DNA of 17,833 nucleotides from an uncultured Wenzhouxiangella sp. (GCA_937876395.1 CALEIM010000081.1:1-17833); one strand, 5' to 3'; positions 9,408 to 16,885 are shown, numbered from the stretch's first letter. Numbers and translations: made by a program. Notes: generated by a model not told the origin, from the sequence alone.

Positions 9408-10409
9408 GTGCATCGATTGCAAGGGACGGACTGGACCGAATTCATGAATAAAACGCGCTGCGCCGTAATCGGAGTGGGCTATCTGGGCCGCTTCCACGCC
9501 CGCAAGTATGCTGAAATCGAGTGCGCTGATCTGGTCGCGGTGGTCGATATTGATGACCGCGCAGCACGCGCTTCCGCCGAGGCCTGCGGTTGCCGCGCGT
9601 TGAGCAACTACCGTGAGATCATCGGCCAGGTTGACGCGGTTTCAATTGCTGTGCCGACGGCTCAACACTATAAAATCGCCCGCGATTTTCTTGATGCCGG
9701 TGTGCACGTCCTGCTCGAAAAGCCGATTGCCAGTTCGCTCGACGAGGCTCGCGCTTTGACCCGGTTGGCCGCCGAGCGTGATGTGGTCCTCCAGATCGGC
9801 CACCTGGAGCGCTTCAATGCTGCGATGCTCAATCTCAAAGGATTCGAGCTCAATCCGCTGTTTATCGAATCGCACCGGGTGGCCCCATTCAAACCGCGCG
9901 GCACGGACGTCAGCGTGGTACTCGACCTGATGATTCACGACATTGACCTGATTCTCGGCATGGTCAAAAGCCCGGTGCGTTCAGTGGCCGCAAACGGTAC
10001 GTCGGTTTTGTCAGATGAGATCGATATCGTCAATGCCCGCCTGGAATTTGAAAATGGCTGTGTGGCCAATGTCACCTCCAGCCGGGTGAGCGTCAAGTCC
10101 GATCGGCGCATGCGCATTTTTCAGCCGGAAGCTTATATTTCGATCGATTTTCAAAACAGTGGACTGGCCATTCATCGCATCGGCAAACGCGAGATGTTCC
10201 CCGGGGTACCGGAAATTCTGCGTGAAGAATCGTCGTTCGAGCAAAACGATGCCTTGCTTAGCGAGATCGAGTCCTTCCTTTCGGCGGTGCGTGACGGAAC
10301 TCCGGTGGTAGTCACCGGTGAGGATGGGCTGCGCGCGCTGGAAACGGCTGTGCGAATCAGCGAGCAGCTCAAGACTGCACGGATGCAGCGGCAGGCACGC
10401 CGAGCATGA
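9408..10409 (+). CDS. Gfo/Idh/MocA-family sugar-nucleotide dehydrogenase, probably GnnA-like
   Basis: The protein is an NAD(P)-dependent sugar oxidoreductase. From the ATG at 9444 it shows a Rossmann motif GVGYLG at 10-15, the family Glu-Lys-Pro at 92-94 (LLEKPIA) and the C-terminal-half signature LDLMIHDIDLIL. The GTG at 9408 has a good ribosome binding site (AGAGGA, 6 bases away) and adds 12 residues; the ATG at 9444 fits the family better but lacks one, so the start is undecided. Its stop overlaps the aminotransferase start by ATGA. The pairing of this oxidoreductase type with a DegT-type aminotransferase matches GnnA/GnnB, which oxidise UDP-GlcNAc at C3 and then aminate it, giving the 3-amino sugar used for amide-linked lipid A chains. 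The motif near the N-terminus differs from WbpB, whose characteristic sequence is GAAGYIAPRH. The family is firm; the exact substrate is inferred. Confidence 0.85.
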   Translation: MHRLQGTDWTEFMNKTRCAVIGVGYLGRFHARKYAEIECADLVAVVDIDDRAARASAEACGCRALSNYREIIGQVDAVSIAVPTAQHYKIARDFLDAGVHVLLEKPIASSLDEARALTRLAAERDVVLQIGHLERFNAAMLNLKGFELNPLFIESHRVAPFKPRGTDVSVVLDLMIHDIDLILGMVKSPVRSVAANGTSVLSDEIDIVNARLEFENGCVANVTSSRVSVKSDRRMRIFQPEAYISIDFQNSGLAIHRIGKREMFPGVPEILREESSFEQNDALLSEIESFLSAVRDGTPVVVTGEDGLRALETAVRISEQLKTARMQRQARRA

Positions 10410-11512
10410 ACTGGCTGCCTATGGTTGATCTGGGCGTTCAGTACGAGCGGCTCAAGCCTGAGCTGGACGCGGCGATTGCCGACGTGCTGGCCGGCACGCG
10501 CTATATTCTCGGGCCCCAGGTCGAGGCCTTTGAGCGACAGGTCGCGGACTTTCTCGGCGTCCGCCATGCGCTGGGCTGTGCCTCGGGTACCGATGCCTTG
10601 CATCTGGCCCTGCGGGCGGCGGGAATCGGCCCGGGCGATGAGGTCATCACCACGCCGTTCACTTTTATCGCCACCGCCGAGGCGATCTGCTACTGCGGCG
10701 CCGAACCGGTTTTTGTCGATATTGATCCGCGCAGCTTCAATATCGATCCGGTGCGCGTTGCGAGGGCGATTTCCTCACGCAGTCGTGCGCTGCTTCCGGT
10801 TCACCTGTTTGGTCAGCCGGCCAACATGCCGGCGCTCGACGCAATCGCTCGGGACCATGATCTGATCCTGATCGAGGACTGTGCGCAAAGCTTTGGTGCC
10901 GACATCAACGGTCGGCAAACCGGCGCGCTCGGCCTGGCCGGAGCGTTCAGCTTTTTCCCGAGCAAGAATCTTGGCGCCTTCGGCGACGGCGGCCTGATAA
11001 GCACCAATGACGATATTTTGGCCGACGAAATCCGCATGCTGCGCAATCACGGTCGCCGGGTAGACGGCTATCGACACGAGGTGGTTGGCTACAACAGCCG
11101 GCTCGATGAACTGCAAGCCGCTGTGCTGCGGGTCAAGCTCGCGCATCTGGAATCGTTCAATGCCGAGCGGCGTCGGGTGGCAGCCGCCTACCGCGAACGT
11201 CTGGCCGGAACGCCGCTGGAGCTGCCGCTGGAAGACGGCGTCGGTCGCCATGTCTATCACCAGTTCACGGTGCTGGCGCCGCCCGGCGAACGTGAGCGTG
11301 TGCAGGCTGTTTTGAGCGCCAGGAACATTGCCAGCGCGATTTATTACCCGCTGCCGCTGCACCGACAGCCGGCCTTTGCCAACTATCCCCGCGCCGATTC
11401 ACTGGCGCACAGCGAGACAGTTGCCGAACGCTGTCTGGCGCTGCCGATTTTTCCGGAAATGAGCGACGCCCAGATTGATCGAGTTGCCGACGCGCTGAAG
11501 TCGGCGTTTTAA
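10406..11512 (+). CDS. DegT/DnrJ/EryC1-family sugar aminotransferase, probably GnnB-like
   Basis: This PLP enzyme transfers an amino group to a keto sugar nucleotide. The 368-residue product has the family pattern: SGTDAL at 60-65 for cofactor phosphate contact, EDCAQSFGA with Asp158 facing the pyridine nitrogen, and FFPSKNLGAFGDGG with Lys187 as the PLP lysine. The C-terminal IYYPLPLH motif is also typical. Translation is coupled to the dehydrogenase before it through a 4-base overlap, so the two probably act in sequence on one sugar. With a GnnA-like partner the likely product is UDP-2-acetamido-3-amino-glucose for lipid A. A different 3-amino sugar for O-antigen is possible, since no lpx or O-antigen gene is in view. 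The stop lies 9 bases from the convergent TonB receptor gene. Confidence 0.87.
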   Translation: MNWLPMVDLGVQYERLKPELDAAIADVLAGTRYILGPQVEAFERQVADFLGVRHALGCASGTDALHLALRAAGIGPGDEVITTPFTFIATAEAICYCGAEPVFVDIDPRSFNIDPVRVARAISSRSRALLPVHLFGQPANMPALDAIARDHDLILIEDCAQSFGADINGRQTGALGLAGAFSFFPSKNLGAFGDGGLISTNDDILADEIRMLRNHGRRVDGYRHEVVGYNSRLDELQAAVLRVKLAHLESFNAERRRVAAAYRERLAGTPLELPLEDGVGRHVYHQFTVLAPPGERERVQAVLSARNIASAIYYPLPLHRQPAFANYPRADSLAHSETVAERCLALPIFPEMSDAQIDRVADALKSAF

Positions 11513-11521
11513 CTCGAAGCT

Positions 11522-13711
11522 TCAACGGTAGTAGGTCAGGCTGAACATGGCCCAGCGGCCGGCTGAGGCCAGCAGCGGCAAGGTCGGGTCATCCTCACTG
11601 CGACCGATCGTGGCACCGGTGCGCCAGAACTGGCGGTCGTTCAGATTGAACAGGCCAAGCGCCAGCTCCAGGTCGTGGCGCGGGAACCAGCGGTTCAGCC
11701 AGTCGACCGTCATGTAGCCGGGGGCGGAAAACAGCGGCTGATCCTCCTCATCAAAAAGCACCCGCTGGCCGCGCACGGCGGTGGCGATCAGGCGGGATTC
11801 AAAGCGTGCATCGGCTGAGTTCCAGGCCAGTTCGGCGATCAGGGAAGGGGGATTGATGCCGGACAGATTGCGACCACTGACCCGGTCGGTGCCACGTGAC
11901 CACTCCGCCGCCAGCTCGGTTGAAAAGCCGCTGGTCAGTTCGTGGCGCAGCCTGAGCTCGCCGCCTTCGATCCGCGCCCGTTCACGGTTGATTGACTGGA
12001 ACAGCAAAAAGCCGCTGGCCGGATCGAAGCCGAGCGGGGCGCGAGTCTGGATGAAGTCGCGATAGTCGTTGCGGTAGAGGGCCAGCTCGGCCTGAGTGTT
12101 CTGGCCGCGCCAGCGCAGACCGGCTTCCAGCGTTTCGCCGCGCTCGGCCTTGAGGTCGGGGTTGGCGATGGCGCGGACCCGGAACTGAACGTACTCCAGA
12201 CCGATGTTGACATCCTCGAACGGCGGTGCGCGCAGGCCGCGGGCGTATTGGACGAAAAATTCGCTGCGTTGGCCCAGCGGCCAGACCAGGCCGAGCTTGG
12301 GCAACCAGCTACTGGAGCTCAGCTCGGTTGTTTCGGCATCGGGGAACACCGAGTGAAACAGGGGGTCATCGCGCAGGGACAGGTCGTAATATTCGTAGCG
12401 GATGCCGGGGCTGAGGATCGGTCCGCCCTGCCAAAGCTCAAATTCATTGTGCAGGTAGACGCCCAGCTCATCGATGCGGCTGCGCGGGAAATCACGCAGC
12501 GGGAAGGGCTCGCCGAGCATGGTGTTGTTGATCTCGCCGGTAAGCAAATTGGTTTCCAGACCGTCGCGCCGGTTGACGATTTCCGAGCGGCTGAATTCCA
12601 GACCGTAGCCCAGGCGATGTGAGCGTCCGAAAGCATCCAGATCGGTTTCCAGGTCGGCGCCGAAGCCGCTGGTTTCCTGGCGAAACTCGAAACGCCGGAA
12701 CTGATCGACCGGGATCGGCGCTGCCGGTCGATAGTCCCGGGTTTCCTGGACGACGTCACTTAGCTGGTGCCAGGTGCGCCAGCTTCCGCGGCTGATCGGC
12801 CCGGCGCTGGCCAGGGTCTGGTCGATCAGCACCCGCCACTGATGGCGCCGGTCGTCGCCGGTCAGCCGTTCGGTAAAGTTTTGCCGGTCGCTGCCGAGGA
12901 TGGCGCGAATGTCGCTGTCGCGGGTTTCGCGCATGCCGTCCAGGGTCAACCGAATGCGGCCTGCGGTGCTGTCAAAGCCGCTGCGCAGCAGCACGGCATG
13001 GTGATCGCGACTGAGCCGGTCGCTGGGCGTGTCGGCCGGCAGTTTGGCAACGTCGGTTTCCGAGCCGCGCTGGGCAGCACTGGCGATCAGTAGGTCAAGC
13101 TGGCCGGTTCGCCAGGCGCCGGCGGCCATCAGTCGACCGCGATCGCTGTCGCTGGCCGCGCGCAGGCCGACCCGGCTGCCGTGCCGACCGTCGCTGATGA
13201 TGTCATCGGCGTCAATGCTGGTAACTGCAACCACGCCACCGAGCGCTTTCGAGCCATACAGGGTGGAGGCCGGCCCACGCAGTATTTCGACGCGCCGGGC
13301 CAGGCCCAGATCGAGCAGGCCGCGGCCGGTGTCGGCATAGCTGCCGATGTCAAACTGGTCGGCAACCGGCACCTGGTCGATGACCAGGGCGGTGCGATTG
13401 CCGCCCACGCCGCGAATGCGAAAGCCGCCGTAGCCGAAGCGCGTTGAGCCGGCGTTGATGGATACACCGGGTTCATAACGGACCAGATCGGCCGGATCAA
13501 AAACCATATCGCGGGCCAGCCGTTCCTCACCAATCACGGTGACCGTTCCGGCCACGTCAGAGAGCTGGCGTGGTTGGCGGTGGGCGATAACGGTGATTGG
13601 GTCCAGTGACCTGGAGTCCTCGGTCGTTTCGGTGGCCGGGGTTTCGTCGATCTGGGCGGACGCGGTGGCAGCCAACATCACCAGGCTGAAAAGACAGGGT
13701 CGGACGTGCAT
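11522..13711 (-). CDS. TonB-dependent outer-membrane receptor, haem/haemoglobin-type
   Basis: The 729-residue protein is an outer-membrane TonB-gated importer. A signal peptide ends near Ala19 (ATASA). A TonB box lies near residues 36-43 (DPITVIA), then the plug (VRYEPGVSINAG, FRIRGVGGNRTALVIDQVP, VEILRGPASTLYGSKALGGV) and a 22-strand-type barrel ending in an aromatic-residue-plus-Arg strand (FSLTYYR). The plug sequence resembles the haemoglobin/transferrin receptor group. Equivalents of the haem-receptor FRAP and NPNL boxes appear as LRAP and NPDL, but the stretch between them has no His, so haem uptake is not assured. The gene follows nirS on the same strand after about 100 bases containing a strong stem-loop, and a modest GAGG lies 10 bases before the ATG. 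It may be co-transcribed with nirS at a different level. Confidence 0.9.
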   Translation of the reverse strand: MHVRPCLFSLVMLAATASAQIDETPATETTEDSRSLDPITVIAHRQPRQLSDVAGTVTVIGEERLARDMVFDPADLVRYEPGVSINAGSTRFGYGGFRIRGVGGNRTALVIDQVPVADQFDIGSYADTGRGLLDLGLARRVEILRGPASTLYGSKALGGVVAVTSIDADDIISDGRHGSRVGLRAASDSDRGRLMAAGAWRTGQLDLLIASAAQRGSETDVAKLPADTPSDRLSRDHHAVLLRSGFDSTAGRIRLTLDGMRETRDSDIRAILGSDRQNFTERLTGDDRRHQWRVLIDQTLASAGPISRGSWRTWHQLSDVVQETRDYRPAAPIPVDQFRRFEFRQETSGFGADLETDLDAFGRSHRLGYGLEFSRSEIVNRRDGLETNLLTGEINNTMLGEPFPLRDFPRSRIDELGVYLHNEFELWQGGPILSPGIRYEYYDLSLRDDPLFHSVFPDAETTELSSSSWLPKLGLVWPLGQRSEFFVQYARGLRAPPFEDVNIGLEYVQFRVRAIANPDLKAERGETLEAGLRWRGQNTQAELALYRNDYRDFIQTRAPLGFDPASGFLLFQSINRERARIEGGELRLRHELTSGFSTELAAEWSRGTDRVSGRNLSGINPPSLIAELAWNSADARFESRLIATAVRGQRVLFDEEDQPLFSAPGYMTVDWLNRWFPRHDLELALGLFNLNDRQFWRTGATIGRSEDDPTLPLLASAGRWAMFSLTYYR

Positions 13712-13733
13712 GTTTCGGGAGCCTCAGAGTCAA

Positions 13734-13755
13734 GCGCCCCGGAAGTCCGGGGCGC
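13734..13755 (-). terminator. GC-rich stem-loop between nirS and the TonB receptor gene
   Basis: GCGCCCCGGA and TCCGGGGCGC form a perfect 10-base inverted repeat (effectively 9 pairs with an AAGT loop). It lies about 55 bases after the nirS stop and 23 bases before the receptor start. No T-run follows on either strand, so a standard intrinsic terminator is doubtful. An mRNA-stabilising or partial-terminating role fits better. Confidence 0.5.
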
Positions 13756-13810
13756 GTGGATGGGGCAGTGTTGCCAATGAGCTGGTGGTAAGCCAGCGCA
13801 GGTTTTCAGG

Positions 13811-15949
13811 TCAGTAGACTTCGTTGCGCGTATTGTAGTTGTTGAACTTGCCGGTCGGAGTGACGATGCGCTCACCCTTGATGACGTGCTTGAGTTCGTG
13901 TGTCTTGTCGTCAACAACCACAATGGCCGACTCTTCTTCCATGCCTGACCACACCGAGAACCAGACCTCATCGCCGGACTTGTTATATTCAGGCTGGACG
14001 ATGCGCTTCGGCCCCGGGCCGAGATCGGCCCATTCGCCAATCGGCAGGACCTTGTAGCCGGCATCAAAGTCACGGATATCGAATACCGCGATGGACTGGG
14101 CAATCGCCGGCTCGGGATGGAAGGTCGTATCCACCCACAGATTGGTCGATTCCGGGTGGGTCTTGACGAACAGTGAGCCACCGCCCTGGCCCTGCAGGGT
14201 GCGCACCACCTGGAAAGCGTGCTCCGGATGGCCGTCCGGGTCCGTGCCGATCAGGGTGATGTCGGCATTGCCAAGCGCAGATGTGGCCCACACCGGACCG
14301 AATTCCGGATCGACAAAGTTGGCACCGCGACCCGGATGTGGAATGCGCTCGGCCGGGACCAGCGCCTGCAGGCGGCGCTCCTTGGCATCGACGACGGCAA
14401 TCAGGTCCGATTCGTTGGCCGCGGTCATGAAGTAGCGTCCGCTGGCATCCCAGCCACCGTCATGCAGGAAGGGGGCGGCGCCAATGGTGGTCACCATCAG
14501 GTTGTCCAGGTCTTCGTAGTTGACCAGCAGGATCTGGCCAGTCTCCTTGACGTTGACAATGAATTCCGGATGCAGATGCGAGCCGACAATGGCGGCAACG
14601 CGGGGCTCCGGGTGGAATTCCTGGGTGCCGACCACATAGCCACGGGTCGAAACGATCCGGTGCGGTTCCAGGCTCTGGCCATCCATCAGCACGTAGTGCG
14701 GCGGCCAGTAGGCTCCGGCAATGGCGATCTTGTCTTCATAGCCGTCATAGCGGGAGTTTTCCACGGAACGGGCTTCCAGACCAATCTTGATCTCGGCGAC
14801 CACCTGTGGCGGGTCCATGTACAGGTCGATCAGATCGATCCTGGCATCGCGGCCGATGGTGGTGAAGTATCGGCCTGAACTTGAAGCGCGCGAGATATGC
14901 ACGGCGTAGCCGGTCGGAACAAAGGAGACGACCTCCTTGCTGTCGCCGTCAATAATGGCGACCTCGCCGGCATCACGCAGGGTAACGGCAAAAAAATTGT
15001 CGACGTCATAGTCATGCTGGGGCGTGTCCGGTCGATCTTCGGGAGCGACATGAACAATCCAGCTATCGAGCATGTCCGACAGGCCCCACTCGGGCGGCAA
15101 CGGCGGCTCGTGCTGGAGAAAGCGCGCCATGGCGTCAATTTCCTCGTCCGAAAGCTCCCCGGATGTGCCCCAGTTGGGCATGCCGGCCGGTGAGCCATAG
15201 TTGATCAGGGCCTTGAGGTATTCGGTGCCTTTGGCCTGGGTGATGTCGGTGGTCAGCGGCAAGCCGGTCGCGCCCTTGCGCAGCACGCCGTGGCAGCCGG
15301 CGCAGCGCTCGAAATAAATTTGCTGCGAGCGTTCGAATTCAACCTCGTTCATATCAGGGGCGCCGGGCGTAATCACCTGAGAACCACCGGTGATGGGCGA
15401 GGGCGCGCCCCCGTAGGCAATCTGACCTTCACTGGTTTCGGGGTGCCTTTGCCCGGCGGCGCGGTCGATCAGGCCGGCCTCGACGCGAATGTCGTGCACC
15501 GTCTCCAGGCTGACGTCACCGCCCGTGTGTCCCCAGCTGTTCATGACATAGTGAACAATATCAACCACTTCCTGATCGGTCAGGTAGCTGACCGGCGGCA
15601 TCACGCCGTTGTAAGTCACGTCGTTGACCACGATCTCGCCGGACTGGCCGGTCAGAATGATCTCGGCCACGTACTCGGGTCGATCAGCGATATTGGGGTT
15701 GTCGGCCAGCGGCGGAAAAGCGCCCATCAGGCCGGTCCCGTCGGCTTGGTGGCAGGCGCGACAGTGGGTCTGGAAACCCTGGTGGCCAGCCTCCATCGAA
15801 TCGACCGAGGCTTTGGCCACTTCCGCGCTGTGGACCTGCGTGTCGATAGTCGAGGCGGCGTTTGGCGTCTCGCTGCCGCAGGCTGCCGTGGTAGCCACGG
15901 CAAGGCCGAGAGCAGCCAGCCAGTAAACCGATTGAAACGTCTTGTTCAT
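13811..15949 (-). CDS. nirS: Cytochrome cd1 nitrite reductase NirS with an extra N-terminal cytochrome c domain
   Basis: NirS reduces nitrite to nitric oxide in the periplasm during denitrification, using haem c for electron entry and haem d1 for catalysis. The 712-residue product carries an export signal at its N-terminus; Cys24 follows TAA, so a lipoprotein is possible but the lipobox is weak. An extra cytochrome c domain covers about 54-140 (CRACH at 63-67, likely Met ligand at 117 in VMPP). The normal NirS cytochrome c domain follows, with CAGCHGVLRKGATG from 216. The d1 propeller starts near 317. His351 in YAVHISR corresponds to the d1 haem ligand His182 of Pseudomonas aeruginosa. His496 (FLHDGGWD) and His538 (PHPGRG) correspond to catalytic His327 and His369, with matching spacings. 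The C-terminus NTRNEVY is typical. Usual NirS length is about 560-600. GGAG sits 9 bases before the ATG, and an FNR-type promoter lies upstream. Confidence 0.96.
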   Translation of the reverse strand: MNKTFQSVYWLAALGLAVATTAACGSETPNAASTIDTQVHSAEVAKASVDSMEAGHQGFQTHCRACHQADGTGLMGAFPPLADNPNIADRPEYVAEIILTGQSGEIVVNDVTYNGVMPPVSYLTDQEVVDIVHYVMNSWGHTGGDVSLETVHDIRVEAGLIDRAAGQRHPETSEGQIAYGGAPSPITGGSQVITPGAPDMNEVEFERSQQIYFERCAGCHGVLRKGATGLPLTTDITQAKGTEYLKALINYGSPAGMPNWGTSGELSDEEIDAMARFLQHEPPLPPEWGLSDMLDSWIVHVAPEDRPDTPQHDYDVDNFFAVTLRDAGEVAIIDGDSKEVVSFVPTGYAVHISRASSSGRYFTTIGRDARIDLIDLYMDPPQVVAEIKIGLEARSVENSRYDGYEDKIAIAGAYWPPHYVLMDGQSLEPHRIVSTRGYVVGTQEFHPEPRVAAIVGSHLHPEFIVNVKETGQILLVNYEDLDNLMVTTIGAAPFLHDGGWDASGRYFMTAANESDLIAVVDAKERRLQALVPAERIPHPGRGANFVDPEFGPVWATSALGNADITLIGTDPDGHPEHAFQVVRTLQGQGGGSLFVKTHPESTNLWVDTTFHPEPAIAQSIAVFDIRDFDAGYKVLPIGEWADLGPGPKRIVQPEYNKSGDEVWFSVWSGMEEESAIVVVDDKTHELKHVIKGERIVTPTGKFNNYNTRNEVY

Positions 15950-15992
15950 CTATCTGATCTCCGGTGGGTGGGTCGGCATTCATTCCAAACGC

Positions 15993-16034
15993 AGCATAGC
16001 CTGCATCGCAAGATCGGGCCTTGCGCCAGATCAA
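15993..16034 (-). promoter_or_regulatory. FNR/DNR-type promoter of nirS
   Basis: On the minus strand TTGATCTGGCGCAA (16034-16021) matches the FNR/DNR consensus TTGAT-N4-ATCAA in 8 of 10 defined positions, with one perfect half-site. Exactly 22 bases later comes TATGCT (15998-15993), a 4-of-6 match to the -10. This places the box centre at -41.5 from a start near 15986, the standard class II activator spacing, and leaves a leader of about 37 bases. Expression at low oxygen, perhaps with nitric oxide, is inferred. Confidence 0.65.
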
Positions 16035-16148
16035 AAACCCGGCCTGTTGATCGTCAGATGCCCGTCTCGCCACGCGAATAATAGCCGCTTGAAGCCGGCC
16101 TGCGGTAAAACCGCTGTTCGGCGAAGTTTGCCGCGGCCAAGTTTGCGC

Positions 16149-16177
16149 TTGACCGCGCTCGGTCAAACCCGTACCAT
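16149..16177 (+). promoter_or_regulatory. Promoter of the tRNA cluster, with a palindrome over the -35
   Basis: TTGACC (16149-16154, 5 of 6) and TACCAT (16172-16177, 4 of 6) are separated by 17 bases, followed by a GC-rich stretch before tRNA-Pro at 16211, as expected for stable RNA. The -35 lies inside an 18-base perfect palindrome with a 4-base centre, TTGACCG-CGCT-CGGTCAA (16149-16166). The palindrome could be an operator. Confidence 0.55.
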
Positions 16178-16210
16178 CTGCCGGCTTGATCCGGGCCGGC
16201 CCGGAGACAT

Positions 16211-16287
16211 CGGGGTGTAGCGCAGCCTGGTAGCGCAACTGCTTTGGGAGCAGTAGGTCACAGGTTCGAATCCTGTCACCCCGACCA
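16211..16287 (+). tRNA. tRNA-Pro (anticodon TGG)
   Basis: Acceptor strands CGGGGTG and CACCCCG pair, with discriminator A and an encoded CCA. The anticodon loop reads TT-TGG-GA. D and T arms (AGCGCAGCCTGGTAGCGC, GGTTCGAATCC) are standard. The length is 77 bases. It is the first tRNA of a four-gene plus-strand cluster. Confidence 0.97.
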
Positions 16288-16324
16288 TGATTTCCTGCCG
16301 GGAGTGCTCTGCCAGGCCATGTAT

Positions 16325-16401
16325 GCGCCCGTAGCTCAACCGGATAGAGCATCGGCCTTCTAAGCCGACGGTTGCAGGTTCGAGTCCTGCCGGGCGCGCC
16401 A
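16325..16401 (+). tRNA. tRNA-Arg (anticodon TCT)
   Basis: Acceptor strands GCGCCCG and CGGGCGC pair, with discriminator G and an encoded CCA. The anticodon stem TCGGC/GCCGA encloses CT-TCT-AA, decoding AGA. The length is 77 bases. It starts 38 bases after tRNA-Pro. Confidence 0.97.
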
Positions 16402-16464
16402 GTCCGTCTGGATCGAGTTATAATGGAGGTTTGGCGACTTTTCGTCGTCACGTTTCGTTCTAAT

Positions 16465-16541
16465 GGTGGGCGTAGCTCAGTTGGTAGAGCACTGGATTGT
16501 GGCTCCAGAGGTCGCGGGTTCAAGCCCCGTCGCTCACCCCA
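16465..16541 (+). tRNA. tRNA-His (anticodon GTG)
   Basis: The gene encodes the extra 5' G typical of tRNA-His (G at 16465 opposite C73). The acceptor GTGGGCG pairs with CGCTCAC through one G-U pair, and CCA is encoded. The anticodon loop reads TT-GTG-GC. The T arm has GGTTCAAGCC. Confidence 0.97.
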
Positions 16542-16547
16542 CCCCAA

Positions 16548-16622
16548 GGGCCGTTAGCTCAATGGTAGAGCAGCTGACTCTTAATCAGTTGGTTCGGGGT
16601 TCGAGTCCCTGACGGCCCACCA
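16548..16622 (+). tRNA. tRNA-Lys (anticodon CTT)
   Basis: Acceptor strands GGGCCGT and ACGGCCC pair, with discriminator A and an encoded CCA. The anticodon stem GCTGA/TCAGT encloses CT-CTT-AA, decoding AAG. The length is 75 bases. It lies 6 bases after tRNA-His and 71 bases before tig, so tRNAs and tig may share a transcript. Confidence 0.96.
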
Positions 16623-16693
16623 GTTTCCTGCCGTCGGTCACTTGGATCGGCCGGTTTCATCAATTCATCAAACATTTCAATAAAGACACTAAC

Positions 16694-16885
16694 ATGCAGG
16701 TATCCGTCGAGAAAACTGGTGATCTTGAGCGCAAAATGACCGTCCAGGTCCCCAGTGACCGCATTGACAGCAAAGTTTCCGGCCGCTTGAACGAGCTTCG
16801 CGGCCAGGTTCGCCTCAAAGGCTTCCGTCCGGGGCGCGTGCCGATGAACATCATCCGCCAGCGCTACGGCGAGCAGGTGCGCGAG
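16694..16885 (+). CDS. tig: Trigger factor, N-terminal fragment only (joined in frame to glgX)
   Basis: Trigger factor is the ribosome-bound chaperone that meets nascent chains at the exit tunnel. Only about the first 64 residues are present, out of roughly 430. They match the ribosome-binding domain: start MQVSVEKTGDLERKMTV, and the ribosome-contact loop GFRPGRVPMNIIRQRYG near residues 43-59 (GFRKGKVP in E. coli). A location just after a tRNA cluster is common for tig in gammaproteobacteria. After GEQVRE the frame continues without a stop into GlgX sequence, and the peptidyl-prolyl isomerase and C-terminal domains are absent. No strong ribosome binding site precedes the ATG. I read this as the true start of tig cut off by an assembly junction. 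Confidence 0.85.

Noticed and set aside
9234..9497. 87-codon minus-strand frame over tRNA-Ser
   Set aside because: It is again antisense tRNA (RRGRDSNPRT pattern), with no independent support.
11516..11523. GAAGCTTC palindrome between the convergent gnnB-like and receptor genes
   Set aside because: It has no loop or T-run; it is a self-complementary octamer only.
16029..16052. GATCAA...TTGATC inverted repeat as a second FNR site
   Set aside because: The half-sites point the wrong way round and are 12 bases apart; FNR needs TTGAT-N4-ATCAA.
16419..16424. Perfect TATAAT between tRNA-Arg and tRNA-His
   Set aside because: There is no -35 at a usable distance and no TGN extension; it is probably chance in an A/T-rich spacer.
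15684..16547. 287-codon open frame on the minus strand through the tRNA cluster
   Set aside because: Phrases such as GLNPRPLEPQSSALPTELR are the classic false protein from antisense tRNA genes, and it overlaps nirS in another frame.
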